The notes beneath the pieces are model-generated. The model saw only the letters and a list, made by a program, of their open reading frames with translations, had not been told where the DNA came from and ran no database searches. Below are positions 8,404 through 15,896 of a DNA stretch of 61,846 nt, piece by piece. This stretch comes from Komarekiella atlantica HA4396-MV6 (GTDB taxonomy: Bacteria; Cyanobacteriota; Cyanobacteriia; Cyanobacteriales; Nostocaceae), in contig JAHHHK010000043.1 of assembly GCA_019359395.1 (NCBI GenBank), forward strand, positions 1 to 61,846. Direction: 5' to 3'. Numbering within the stretch: position 1 is the stretch's first letter; each line of letters starts with the position of its first letter. Both the position numbers and the translations under genes were made by a program.

Positions 8404-9111
8404 TTATACTTCACAAGCTGCGGTAATTAAGGATAAAGCTACCACCGGGGCTGTAACTGCTCGGAGGATGCGGCGACCAAGAGAAACAGGTTGGAATCCA
8501 GATGCGATCGCATCTTGAACTTCTTTTTCTATCCATCCACCCTCTGGGCCGATAGCAATCACAATATCTCTTTGTTTTTTGTGTTGTAAACAATCTCTTA
8601 AATGGGGAAAATTCCCTCGCGCCACACAGATATATTTCTGGCTGTTTACAAATGACAACTCTGTGTTAAAAGCAACAGGTTCTAAAATTGTCGGCACAAA
8701 AGAGCGCTCTGATTGCTCAGCGGCTTCGACAGCGATGCGTCGCCAGCGTTCGAGTTTTTGGGGACTGGGATGAAGTAAAGTGCGATCGCTCAGCACAGGA
8801 GCAATACAGGTTACTCCCAACTCCGTACAACACCGCACTACTTCATCAAATCCATTACCTTTAGGCAACGCCGCTATGAGCGTAATTGATACAGGTAATT
8901 CGGTTTCTACTGTCAGCGGTTCTAAAACGTGTGCTTGTTCTCCTTCTAGCTGCGCCAACCACCATTTTCCTATGCCATCCATTGCAATAAAGCGATCGCC
9001 CTCGCGCAAACGCAACACACGCCCTAAGTAATGTTGTTGCTCTTTGGTGAGTAAAATTTGCTCTTGTTGGAGTTGGGAAGGTGCGATCGCAATTCTTTGC
9101 AGTTGAGACAT
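8404..9111 (-). CDS. rsmE: 16S rRNA (uracil-1498-N3)-methyltransferase RsmE
   Basis: RsmE methylates U1498 of 16S rRNA using S-adenosylmethionine. The SPOUT-knot motifs are clear near the C-terminus: IAIGPEGGWIEKE and LGRRILRAVTAPVVALSLI. The N-terminal PUA-like domain starts at about SQLQRIAIAPSQL. A GTG at 9132 extends the frame by seven codons; I prefer the ATG at 9111, which gives 235 residues and the usual family start. It follows sir on the same strand by about 40 bp, which suggests cotranscription. Confidence 0.9.
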   Translation of the reverse strand: MSQLQRIAIAPSQLQQEQILLTKEQQHYLGRVLRLREGDRFIAMDGIGKWWLAQLEGEQAHVLEPLTVETELPVSITLIAALPKGNGFDEVVRCCTELGVTCIAPVLSDRTLLHPSPQKLERWRRIAVEAAEQSERSFVPTILEPVAFNTELSFVNSQKYICVARGNFPHLRDCLQHKKQRDIVIAIGPEGGWIEKEVQDAIASGFQPVSLGRRILRAVTAPVVALSLITAACEV

Positions 9112-9149
9112 GGGATTTTTTGCCCTGCTCACTGTTGACAGCGAGGAGA

Positions 9150-11195
9150 TTAAGGATGGGGTTCTGACGACAGATTATTCAGGTAAGCTACTACCGCCTC
9201 ATTAACTAGCTGAGTCATCGGCTTACCTTGGCGAGTTGCGGTTTCCTTGACCTTGATGTAAATGTCATTTTGCAGGCTGACGCGACGCCGCGCTTTACCT
9301 ATAGCAATGGTAGTATTAGCGATCGCTACTTCTTGATACCCGCTCTCTTCTGTGATTTCCGCGATAGTAGAGTCTGCCATTGTTTCCACCAAACCATCAG
9401 CATCGTCTGTAATCTCTGCTGTGGCGACGGTTTGTGATTCGTAATTGGCAGCGAACTCGCGGATGGCATCAAAACCAACGCGATCGCAAAAATCACCAAA
9501 GCTTTCCCCTGATTTGCGTGATTGCTGGAAGTAGTTAAAAATGGGTTCTAGCTGGGTTTCCAAGTCGTTATGGTGCAGGCGTTCCATGTAAGGTAGTGCC
9601 AGCCTGGTTTGATCTGGCGAACCTCCTAACCATAATTGGTAAGACTCTGGAGCACTACCGACAAAGCCCAGTTCTGCTAGGTAGGGGCGAGCGCAACCAT
9701 TGGGGCAGCCTGTCATTCGTATCACAAAGTGATCATTTTGTAAACCCAATTTATCCAGTAGGTTGCGAATCCGCTCCAAAATGCCTGGTATTGCTCGTTC
9801 CGATTCGGTGATTGCTAAGCCGCAAGTAGGCAAAGCAGGGCAAGCCATTGCATAACGCACCAAAGGCTCGATTTTTTCCGGTTCAGAAACGACGCTGTGA
9901 TTATTGAGAATATCTTGAATGGCTTGCTTATTTTCTGGCTCGATGTCGTAAAAAATCAGGTTATGGTTGGGCGTTAGGCGGATAGGCAAGTTAAATTGCT
10001 CGACAATTTCTCGTAGGGCAGTTTTCAGTTGAAACGCACCTTCATCCTTAATTCGCCCATTGTCAATGGAAATGCCTAAGAATAACTTCCCATCGCCTTG
10101 TTCATCCCAGCCAAGGTAGTCTTGATATTTAAATTCTGGCAGTGGTTTGAAGGGTGCAACTGGTTTACCAAAATATTCTTCGACTTTGGCGCGGAATTTA
10201 TCTACACCCCAATCGTTGATTAAATATTTTAATCTGGCATGACGGCGGTCAGTGCGATCGCCATAATCTCTTTGGGTGGCAACAATCGCTTTCACGGCGT
10301 CATAAACATCATCTTTCGCCACATAGCCAATCGGATCTGCTAATCTCGCGAATGTTTCTTCTTTGTTGTGTGTTCTACCTAAACCGCCACCAGCAAAGAT
10401 ATTAAATCCTTCTAATTCTCCCTGCTTATTAGTAATTACTACCAAGGTGAGGTCTTGGGAATACAAATCAACCGAATTATCTCCTGGCACTGTCACGCAA
10501 ATTTTGAACTTACGCGGCATGTAGTGCGTGCCATAAATCGGTTCTTCAGTGCCATGAATAATTGTGCCATTGCCATTACTTTGTCGGGCTGCCTTCACCT
10601 CTGGGTCTTCTTCGCCGCTAATTGCCTTTTCCCCATCTAACCAGATTTCGTAATAAGCGCCCGTTTGCCCTGACAGTAAGTCAGCAATATTCTGAGCATA
10701 TTTCCAAGCATACTGATACTCTGGGCGATTTTTATATGGAACTGGTGGCGCCATCACATTGCGGTTGATGTCGCCACAAGCTCCCAAAGTTGAACCCAAA
10801 TTTTTGACGATAGTGGCAATTGCTGTTTTGAGATTCTTCTTTAAAATCCCGTGCATTTGAAACCCCTGACGGGTGGTTGTTCGCAATGTCTGATTACCAT
10901 ATTCATCAGCCAGCTTGTCCAAAGCCAGATACAGCTGCGGTGGTACTAAACCACCCGGATTTTTTGTCCGCAGCATAAATTGATAATCTTTCTCTTGACC
11001 CTTAGCGCGATTGTCACGGTTATCCTGCTGGTAAGAACCGTGGAACTTCAAAAGTTGTACTGCATCTTCGGTAAAGTGGGTTGTGTCCTGAAGTATTTCG
11101 GTTGCTACAGGTTCACGCAAAAAGTTACTTTTTTCTTTGATGCCTTCTACTTTGGAAGGCTTACGGTTGACTATGGGGGGAGCAGATTTAACCAT
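9150..11195 (-). CDS. sir: Ferredoxin-dependent sulfite reductase with C-terminal ribbon-helix-helix-like tail
   Basis: Reduces sulfite to sulfide in assimilatory sulfur metabolism with electrons from ferredoxin. The 681-residue protein carries the siroheme/4Fe-4S cysteine pairs in [11 protein letters not shown] and [11 protein letters not shown] and the usual two-fold repeated reductase fold to about residue 580. The rest is unusual: an acidic linker (about 585-630) and then a segment beginning [16 protein letters not shown] and continuing with [15 protein letters not shown], which resembles a CopG-type ribbon-helix-helix domain. Plastid Sir binds nucleoid DNA, so a DNA-binding extension is a plausible but untested parallel. 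rsmE follows closely downstream. Confidence 0.95.
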   Translation of the reverse strand: MVKSAPPIVNRKPSKVEGIKEKSNFLREPVATEILQDTTHFTEDAVQLLKFHGSYQQDNRDNRAKGQEKDYQFMLRTKNPGGLVPPQLYLALDKLADEYGNQTLRTTTRQGFQMHGILKKNLKTAIATIVKNLGSTLGACGDINRNVMAPPVPYKNRPEYQYAWKYAQNIADLLSGQTGAYYEIWLDGEKAISGEEDPEVKAARQSNGNGTIIHGTEEPIYGTHYMPRKFKICVTVPGDNSVDLYSQDLTLVVITNKQGELEGFNIFAGGGLGRTHNKEETFARLADPIGYVAKDDVYDAVKAIVATQRDYGDRTDRRHARLKYLINDWGVDKFRAKVEEYFGKPVAPFKPLPEFKYQDYLGWDEQGDGKLFLGISIDNGRIKDEGAFQLKTALREIVEQFNLPIRLTPNHNLIFYDIEPENKQAIQDILNNHSVVSEPEKIEPLVRYAMACPALPTCGLAITESERAIPGILERIRNLLDKLGLQNDHFVIRMTGCPNGCARPYLAELGFVGSAPESYQLWLGGSPDQTRLALPYMERLHHNDLETQLEPIFNYFQQSRKSGESFGDFCDRVGFDAIREFAANYESQTVATAEITDDADGLVETMADSTIAEITEESGYQEVAIANTTIAIGKARRRVSLQNDIYIKVKETATRQGKPMTQLVNEAVVAYLNNLSSEPHP

Positions 11196-11439
11196 TAGTA
11201 AAATTGTTATAGTATTCTCAATAAGACATCAGTGAACGGCAAAGCTGCAAAATCTGAACATTCTTGCAGCTGTATCCCCGGTAATCCGGCCGGGATAATG
11301 GGGAATATTTTAATTTTACCACGCTAAAAGCTGGCTTTATCAGTGAAGCAACACTTAACAAAACCAGCTCGTTATAGTTGTGTGTTTTGAGTGCTGAGTC
11401 CTAAGTAAAGTATAGATTGACTTAGGACACAGGAATTTT

Positions 11440-11991
11440 TTATTTAAAACGATAGCCGATACCACCATTGATGCTAACAGCAGGAGTATCGCTATTTTGG
11501 TAGGCATTAAGTCCTACTTTGGCATTAGTGTAGATAAGAAAGTTATTAGCAACTTCCGATTCAACACCAGCACCTAGCACTACTGCATCTCTGTTACCGA
11601 TGGGAGTTGGTGAGCCATCTTTCTCTACAAACGAATAACCACCGGTTAAATAAGCATTAGTTCTATTAGCGATGGGCACATCTACAGAAACTTCTGGGAT
11701 AATAGCACTCGTCTTATCACTCCAGAGAACATTACCGCGTGCAGAAAATGGCGTATTTCTCAATTTCACGCGACCTGTGACATTACCACCAAATGTGGCA
11801 GCATTGTTGTTCCCTTCTCCGCCATTGGTAACGCCAGCTGCAACACCAGCACCCACATAACTAGCATCGGTACCCTTTTTTGTTTGAGCAGAAGCTTCAC
11901 TATCTGATAGAAAAATAGGAGCAATTACTAATGAAGACAATGCAGAAATTGTCAGGAAAGACTTGAGCAAGCGTTTCATAATCTTGACCAA
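11440..11991 (-). CDS. Exported protein, probable small outer-membrane beta-barrel
   Basis: A 183-residue protein with an N-terminal signal peptide (KRLLKSFLTISALSSLVIAP, probable cleavage around the ASA at 33-35). The mature part alternates polar and hydrophobic residues and ends in GGIGYRFK, with the terminal aromatic pattern of outer-membrane beta-barrels. No specific family was recognised. An internal Met (MKRLLKS, coordinate 11979) is an alternative start. It stands alone with spacers on both sides; a porin-like or surface role is inferred only from topology. Confidence 0.65.
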   Translation of the reverse strand: MVKIMKRLLKSFLTISALSSLVIAPIFLSDSEASAQTKKGTDASYVGAGVAAGVTNGGEGNNNAATFGGNVTGRVKLRNTPFSARGNVLWSDKTSAIIPEVSVDVPIANRTNAYLTGGYSFVEKDGSPTPIGNRDAVVLGAGVESEVANNFLIYTNAKVGLNAYQNSDTPAVSINGGIGYRFK

Positions 11992-12373
11992 AATGTATAG
12001 TTTTTACTTGTATATTTCAGGTCGAAACCTTAGTGATAATGTTCCAGATAATTCCTATTTTTCATTAAATGATTGTTGCTCTTGATGCAAAGTAGTTGTA
12101 GCTAAATTATCCACCAAGTTTATAAATAAGCTGTTATAATTACATTTCAAGTTATTGTCAACTGTGTTATTAAGCCAAAAGTGGACGATTTTTAAACTGG
12201 CACAAAAGGTGGAACTAAAAGTTAGTCATGACATGGTATATAAACTGTCTAACTAACACTCTTTTACCACACTTTTCACATAGGATTAAACAGTAGGCTG
12301 TAGCATCTATTGCAATAAGCCATAGAGGGAATCTATTAAGTTAATTTTTGGTAATTCTCATGGAGATTGAATA
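11992..12373. other. Divergent promoter region, 382 bp
   Basis: AT-rich spacer between the beta-barrel gene and the ADP-ribosylglycohydrolase gene. No RNA, terminator or small ORF was recognised. Confidence 0.5.
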
Positions 12374-13315
12374 ATGCTAACCGCTGCAAAAACGTTGTCT
12401 GGTTTGATGGGTTTATGTGTCGGTGATGCGTTAGGTGTGCCAGTGGAGTTTACTAGCCGCGCTGAACGAGTGAAATCTCCAGTAACATCCATGTTGGGTT
12501 ATGGCACGTGGAATCAACCACCAGGAACTTGGTCTGATGATAGTTCGCTGACGTTTTGCTTAGCAGAATGTCTTTGTAGAGGGTATTCGTTGGATGCTAT
12601 AGCCAATTCTTTTTGGCGCTGGTACAAGGAAGCTTACTGGACTCCCCGTGGCGACGTATTTGATATTGGACAAACTACCCACACAGCAATTATGCGTCTG
12701 AAACAGGGAGTTCAACCCCATCAGGCAGGTGGCAAGGTTGAAAATAGTAATGGCAATGGTTCTTTAATGAGAATTTTGCCGATGGCTTATTGTCACAGAA
12801 ACTTAACTTTAGGCGAATTGTTGGCGCAGGTGCATGATGTTTCTGCGATTACTCATGCCCACGCGCGATCGCAAATGGCCTGCGGCATTTATATTAGTAT
12901 TGCAGTGGCACTCTTAGAAGGGGCTAACCCGCAAACAGCTTACTTACAAGCATTACAAGATATCCAAACAATTTATTCTGTGCGGGAATTTTTGTTAGAG
13001 AAGCCGCATTTTGGTAGAGTCTTCAGTGGTGAGATTGCCAAATTGCCAGTAGAAGAGATTAATTCTGGCGGCTATGTGATTGACACACTGGAGTCATCGC
13101 TGTGGTGTTTGTTAAATAGCTCATCCTACTCTGAGGCGGTACTGAAAGCTGTTAACTTGGGTGGGGATGCCGATACTACCGCTGCCGTGACTGGTGGGTT
13201 AGCGGGAATTTACTACGGGATGGAAAATATTCCCCGACAATGGGTCAACCAAATTGCTCGTAAACAGGACATTATCTACTTGGCAGAGCGTTTTGCAAGG
13301 GCTGTTTACAGCTAG
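12374..13315 (+). CDS. ADP-ribosylglycohydrolase family protein (DraG/ARH-like)
   Basis: Enzymes of this family remove ADP-ribose from proteins or hydrolyse related ADP-ribosyl compounds with two Mg ions. The 313-residue sequence has the expected metal-binding motifs: GVPVEF near residue 23, GTWSDDSSL near 53, NGNGSLMRILPMAYC near 125 and NLGGDADTTAAVTGGLAG near 260. It is a single domain of usual length. DraG reverses nitrogenase reductase inactivation in some diazotrophs, but this gene has no draT or nif neighbour, so its substrate is unknown. Confidence 0.85.
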   Translation: MLTAAKTLSGLMGLCVGDALGVPVEFTSRAERVKSPVTSMLGYGTWNQPPGTWSDDSSLTFCLAECLCRGYSLDAIANSFWRWYKEAYWTPRGDVFDIGQTTHTAIMRLKQGVQPHQAGGKVENSNGNGSLMRILPMAYCHRNLTLGELLAQVHDVSAITHAHARSQMACGIYISIAVALLEGANPQTAYLQALQDIQTIYSVREFLLEKPHFGRVFSGEIAKLPVEEINSGGYVIDTLESSLWCLLNSSSYSEAVLKAVNLGGDADTTAAVTGGLAGIYYGMENIPRQWVNQIARKQDIIYLAERFARAVYS

Positions 13316-13454
13316 TATCGCTCCTCACATTACTAATCTAGCGCCACTCTGTGCGATCGCTTGTCAATTTTGCAGCGTATACAGTTTGACAAAAACTGAC
13401 GAAAGCACTTGTACAAAACCATTCTGATGTCTATGACGGGCTAGTCCTACGCAT

Positions 13455-13724
13455 TTATGGGAAGTAGCAGTAAATATCCTTACGGTGAAGCACCCGCACA
13501 AATGTAACTATATCTCCTACAACCGTAAAGCCTACGCGGTAATCACCAACCCGAATGCGATATGTACTATCAGCATCTTTGAGCTTTTTGAGATTACTTA
13601 TTTCATCCAGACTGGAATAGCTAGGAATCTCATCAAACACAAGAGATTTAACAGACTCGAACACTGGTGTACTTTTCAACGCCTTGAGGTCTTTGATAAA
13701 ACTAGGCATATACTCGCAATTCAT
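13455..13724 (-). CDS. RelE/ParE-superfamily toxin
   Basis: An 89-residue protein with the RelE-type core: an N-terminal helix pair (SFIKDLKALKS), then KLKDADSTYRIRVGDYRVGF and a C-terminal VRVLHRKDIYCYFP. Such toxins usually cleave mRNA on the ribosome or poison gyrase. It follows its putative antitoxin with a 4-bp overlap (13721-13724), the normal arrangement for coupled translation. It forms the first of three toxin-antitoxin pairs within 2.2 kb. Confidence 0.8.
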   Translation of the reverse strand: MNCEYMPSFIKDLKALKSTPVFESVKSLVFDEIPSYSSLDEISNLKKLKDADSTYRIRVGDYRVGFTVVGDIVTFVRVLHRKDIYCYFP

Positions 13725-13924
13725 AATTGTTCAAGTTTCTCAAGAGCCTCATTCCTGCTTAAAGGTGTTTCGCCCTTAACTGCTTGCATCGCTCGATAAA
13801 GTCCTTCGTCTTCAAGCGCATCTAATAAGCGCTGATATTCCTCAAACTCTAGGACTACTTTGAGAATTTGACCTTGTTTATCCGTAATTAACTCTTGAAC
13901 AAACGGATATTCTTCAGCTTTCAT
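13721..13924 (-). CDS. Antitoxin of the RelE-type pair
   Basis: A 67-residue, acidic protein with an N-terminal beta segment (FVQELITDKQGQILKVVLEF) and an amphipathic C-terminal half rich in Glu and Leu. It matches small cyanobacterial antitoxins that sit upstream of RelE-like toxins. Its stop overlaps the toxin start. The DNA-binding fold cannot be assigned surely. Confidence 0.7.
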   Translation of the reverse strand: MKAEEYPFVQELITDKQGQILKVVLEFEEYQRLLDALEDEGLYRAMQAVKGETPLSRNEALEKLEQL

Positions 13925-14230
13925 ATATGACCCAAAGTAATTGTTTAATATCTACTATAAAGAGCGATGTCTACGCCGGACTACGCCTACGCTTCCCATT
14001 CTCCATTTAAACTGAGTTTAGTAATAGGCGATCGCAACTAAATTTATGTATGAAAAATTGCCAAACATTTTTTTCGGTAGTAGCTTCTTTCGTAAATTCA
14101 ACACAATAACTCATTCCCATTGCAAATCCAGTTTTTTCGCTATTTCTTGCGCCGTAACTTTACTCTCTCCCCCTTGAGTGTACCGTAAGAAGTCTAGTAA
14201 TTGCTGCTTGTTGGTTTCTACTTATTTATG
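13925..14230. other. Spacer between two toxin-antitoxin pairs, 306 bp
   Basis: Contains a short reiterated CTACGCC-type segment near 13970-13995 and, on the minus strand at about 14115-14222, a fragment reading roughly NKQQLLDFLRYTQGGES then KVTAQEIAKKLDL without a start codon. That fragment looks like the helix-turn-helix remnant of a lost gene. No intact gene was found. Confidence 0.4.
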
Positions 14231-14644
14231 TCAGAAGTAGCGACTTAGAAAACTTTGCGGTGTCAAAATTGGAACTTCATTAAATTCTATCAACACTAAT
14301 AAATCTAAATCGCCAGTAACAATTGCTTTGGCATCGGCGGATAAAGCCGTTGCGAGTATAACCGTGTCATCTGGATCTCGCAGTTGGGAAGCTTCAATAG
14401 AAGTGATAATACATGAATGTGATAACTGTTTTACTGTAGAAAGCAACTCTTTTATAGTTGTATTCAAAGCATTTATTTTTGACTGAAACTTCTTACGTCC
14501 TAGTATTTCTTCAACATCTGCGAGGATAGGCTCAGAAGTATAAATGGTGATTTTATTTGCTGCTGCCAAATCGAAAATTTGACCTGGGACACCACGCCAA
14601 AGTAAACCAGAAACCCAAACATTAACATCTAAGACAACTCTCAT
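14231..14644 (-). CDS. PIN-domain toxin (putative ribonuclease)
   Basis: A 137-residue protein of the COG1569-type PIN toxins. The first acidic residue lies in RVVLDVNVWVSGLL, the Glu in ADVEEIL, and further acidic residues in LRDPDDTVILATAL and VTGDLDLLVL; together they make the usual Mg-binding ribonuclease site. Its start overlaps the stop of the upstream antitoxin by 4 bp. Its RNA target cannot be predicted. Confidence 0.85.
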   Translation of the reverse strand: MRVVLDVNVWVSGLLWRGVPGQIFDLAAANKITIYTSEPILADVEEILGRKKFQSKINALNTTIKELLSTVKQLSHSCIITSIEASQLRDPDDTVILATALSADAKAIVTGDLDLLVLIEFNEVPILTPQSFLSRYF

Positions 14645-14907
14645 TTTTTAGAGCGTCGTTCCCGTCGCATTTCTTTGACCATCTCACTAATTTCTTGAAG
14701 AGTAGGTTCATCGACATCTACTCCTAATGTTTCGATTTTTTCTGATAATTCTGCCCAAGTCAATTGTTTACTAATTTTTTTGAAGACAATTTCATCTTCT
14801 GTAATCAATACTTCATATTCTGTCAAAGGTTGGAGTTTAACTAACACCTCTGGCGGGATTTCGAGTTTTCCTTCAGCCGTCACTTTAGCAACAATATTTG
14901 TATTCAT
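14641..14907 (-). CDS. AbrB-like antitoxin partner of the PIN toxin
   Basis: An 88-residue protein whose N-terminus (VAKVTAEGKLEIPPEVLVKL) has the swapped-hairpin AbrB/MazE look, followed by a helical toxin-binding tail ending in MRRERRSKK. It precedes the PIN gene and overlaps it by 4 bp, the standard order for such modules. It probably represses its own promoter. Confidence 0.75.
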   Translation of the reverse strand: MNTNIVAKVTAEGKLEIPPEVLVKLQPLTEYEVLITEDEIVFKKISKQLTWAELSEKIETLGVDVDEPTLQEISEMVKEMRRERRSKK

Positions 14908-14955
14908 AGTTTAAATTTACTAGTTTTATAGATTTTATACTTTTCTCCCTCATTT

Positions 14956-15041
14956 CCCCACCTCCCATTAGGAAGCGCTAGAACGAGAGAATCAGGGTTT
15001 ACTGATGAGTTCGTTACAAAAACAGAAACCAGAACCACAAC
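14956..15041 (+). repeat. 86-bp direct repeat, copy A (left of hicBA)
   Basis: Matches 15673-15758 over the same length with about nine mismatches. Both copies end in the same 30-odd bases (GTTACAAAAACAGAAACC followed by AGAACCACAAC). The pair brackets the hicA-hicB genes, as expected for a cassette or a duplication boundary. Confidence 0.85.
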
Positions 15042-15070
15042 CCAAGCTTTACCAATAGTCGTGCGGTGGG
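15041..15070 (+). repeat. Fragment resembling the TPR repeat unit of the neighbouring CHAT gene
   Basis: CCAAGCTTTACCAATAGTCG with its flank closely matches the repeat unit of the CHAT gene (for example near 16582-16611), with one deletion and a few substitutions. It directly follows repeat copy A. This suggests the remnant of a second TPR-CHAT-type gene that was lost. Confidence 0.5.
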
Positions 15071-15167
15071 TAACTGGGGTCGATAAATAATAGCTGTTTA
15101 CCTTCTTGTGGCATTTAACAGTCTTTTGGTGGAGGATATAAAAGCGCCGCCTTGGGAGATGGTATTT

Positions 15168-15410
15168 TTATTCATCAGTCTCAGGTATAACTTCTTCTGC
15201 TGTCGCTTCATTCTCAGAAATATCAATGGCTTGTAGAACCTGTTTAACTATTTTTGGGTGCAATATTTTTCCTGAATGAAAAGGAATCACTACTCTCACT
15301 TCTTCTCGAAAATAAATCCTGTGACTTCCTTTACTTCTCATTTGAATAAAGCCTACATCTAATAAAAGTTTTTCAGCTTCTGTTGCAGTCAAACGTGGCA
15401 GCTTAGGCAA
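15168..15410 (-). CDS. hicA: HicA mRNA-interferase toxin
   Basis: An 80-residue protein with the HicA double-stranded-RNA-binding-like fold: LTATEAEKLLLDVGFIQMRS, the catalytic-His segment KGSHRIYF and the strand VRVVIPFHSGKILHP. HicA toxins degrade mRNA when not bound by HicB. Here the antitoxin gene is upstream and overlaps it by 8 bp (15403-15410). This HicB-first order is seen in many cyanobacteria. Confidence 0.9.
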   Translation of the reverse strand: MPKLPRLTATEAEKLLLDVGFIQMRSKGSHRIYFREEVRVVIPFHSGKILHPKIVKQVLQAIDISENEATAEEVIPETDE

Positions 15411-15627
15411 CTTTTACCTCTAAGGTTATTGTGAATGTTTCCTTGTTCTGAAGTGCCTGTTTTTCTGAATTTGACAAGGTTTCTATATAAAGCTCAACTG
15501 CTTCTTTGATATTTGCCTGTACTTCTTCTAGGGAATCACCTTGAGATTGACAACCAGGAAGTTCAGGACAATAAGCATAATATCCATATTCATCTTTTTC
15601 GATCACAATGCTAACTTTATACGACAT
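15403..15627 (-). CDS. hicB: HicB antitoxin
   Basis: A 74-residue HicB with the partial RNase-H-like fold typical of the family: VSIVIEKDEYGYYAYCPELP, GCQSQGDSLEEVQANIKEA and VELYIETL. It has no recognisable additional DNA-binding domain, so it is the short form. It binds and blocks HicA. It is the first gene of the pair, and the 86-bp direct repeat copies lie outside both genes. Confidence 0.9.
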   Translation of the reverse strand: MSYKVSIVIEKDEYGYYAYCPELPGCQSQGDSLEEVQANIKEAVELYIETLSNSEKQALQNKETFTITLEVKVA

Positions 15628-15672
15628 ATCAAAGTTACCTTGACTCGTTCAATCACTATTATCACCTTTCAT

Positions 15673-15758
15673 CCCCACCTCCTGTTATGAAGCGTCAGAA
15701 CGAGAAAATCAGGGTTTACCGACGAATTCGTTACAAAAACAGAAACCAGAACCACAAC
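15673..15758 (+). repeat. 86-bp direct repeat, copy B (right of hicBA)
   Basis: Second copy of the repeat at 14956-15041, same orientation. It lies 46 bp beyond the hicB start codon and about 140 bp before the CHAT gene. Confidence 0.85.
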
Positions 15759-15896
15759 TCTCAACTGCACCCATAAAATCAACATAAAGTTTCAGCAATA
15801 TTACTGGCGACAGTTAAATAATTTACTAATAATCGGAATTGATGCCGACAGGATAGGGCTGTAAATAATCACTGATTGAGGCTGTGAGGCTAAAGA

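Noticed and set aside
12374-13315. DraG of the nitrogenase regulatory system
   Set aside because: The family is right, but no draT or nif genes are near, so a nitrogenase role is not supported.
14115-14222. Short minus-strand fragment resembling a helix-turn-helix protein
   Set aside because: No start codon and under 40 codons; kept as a note on the spacer, not as a gene.
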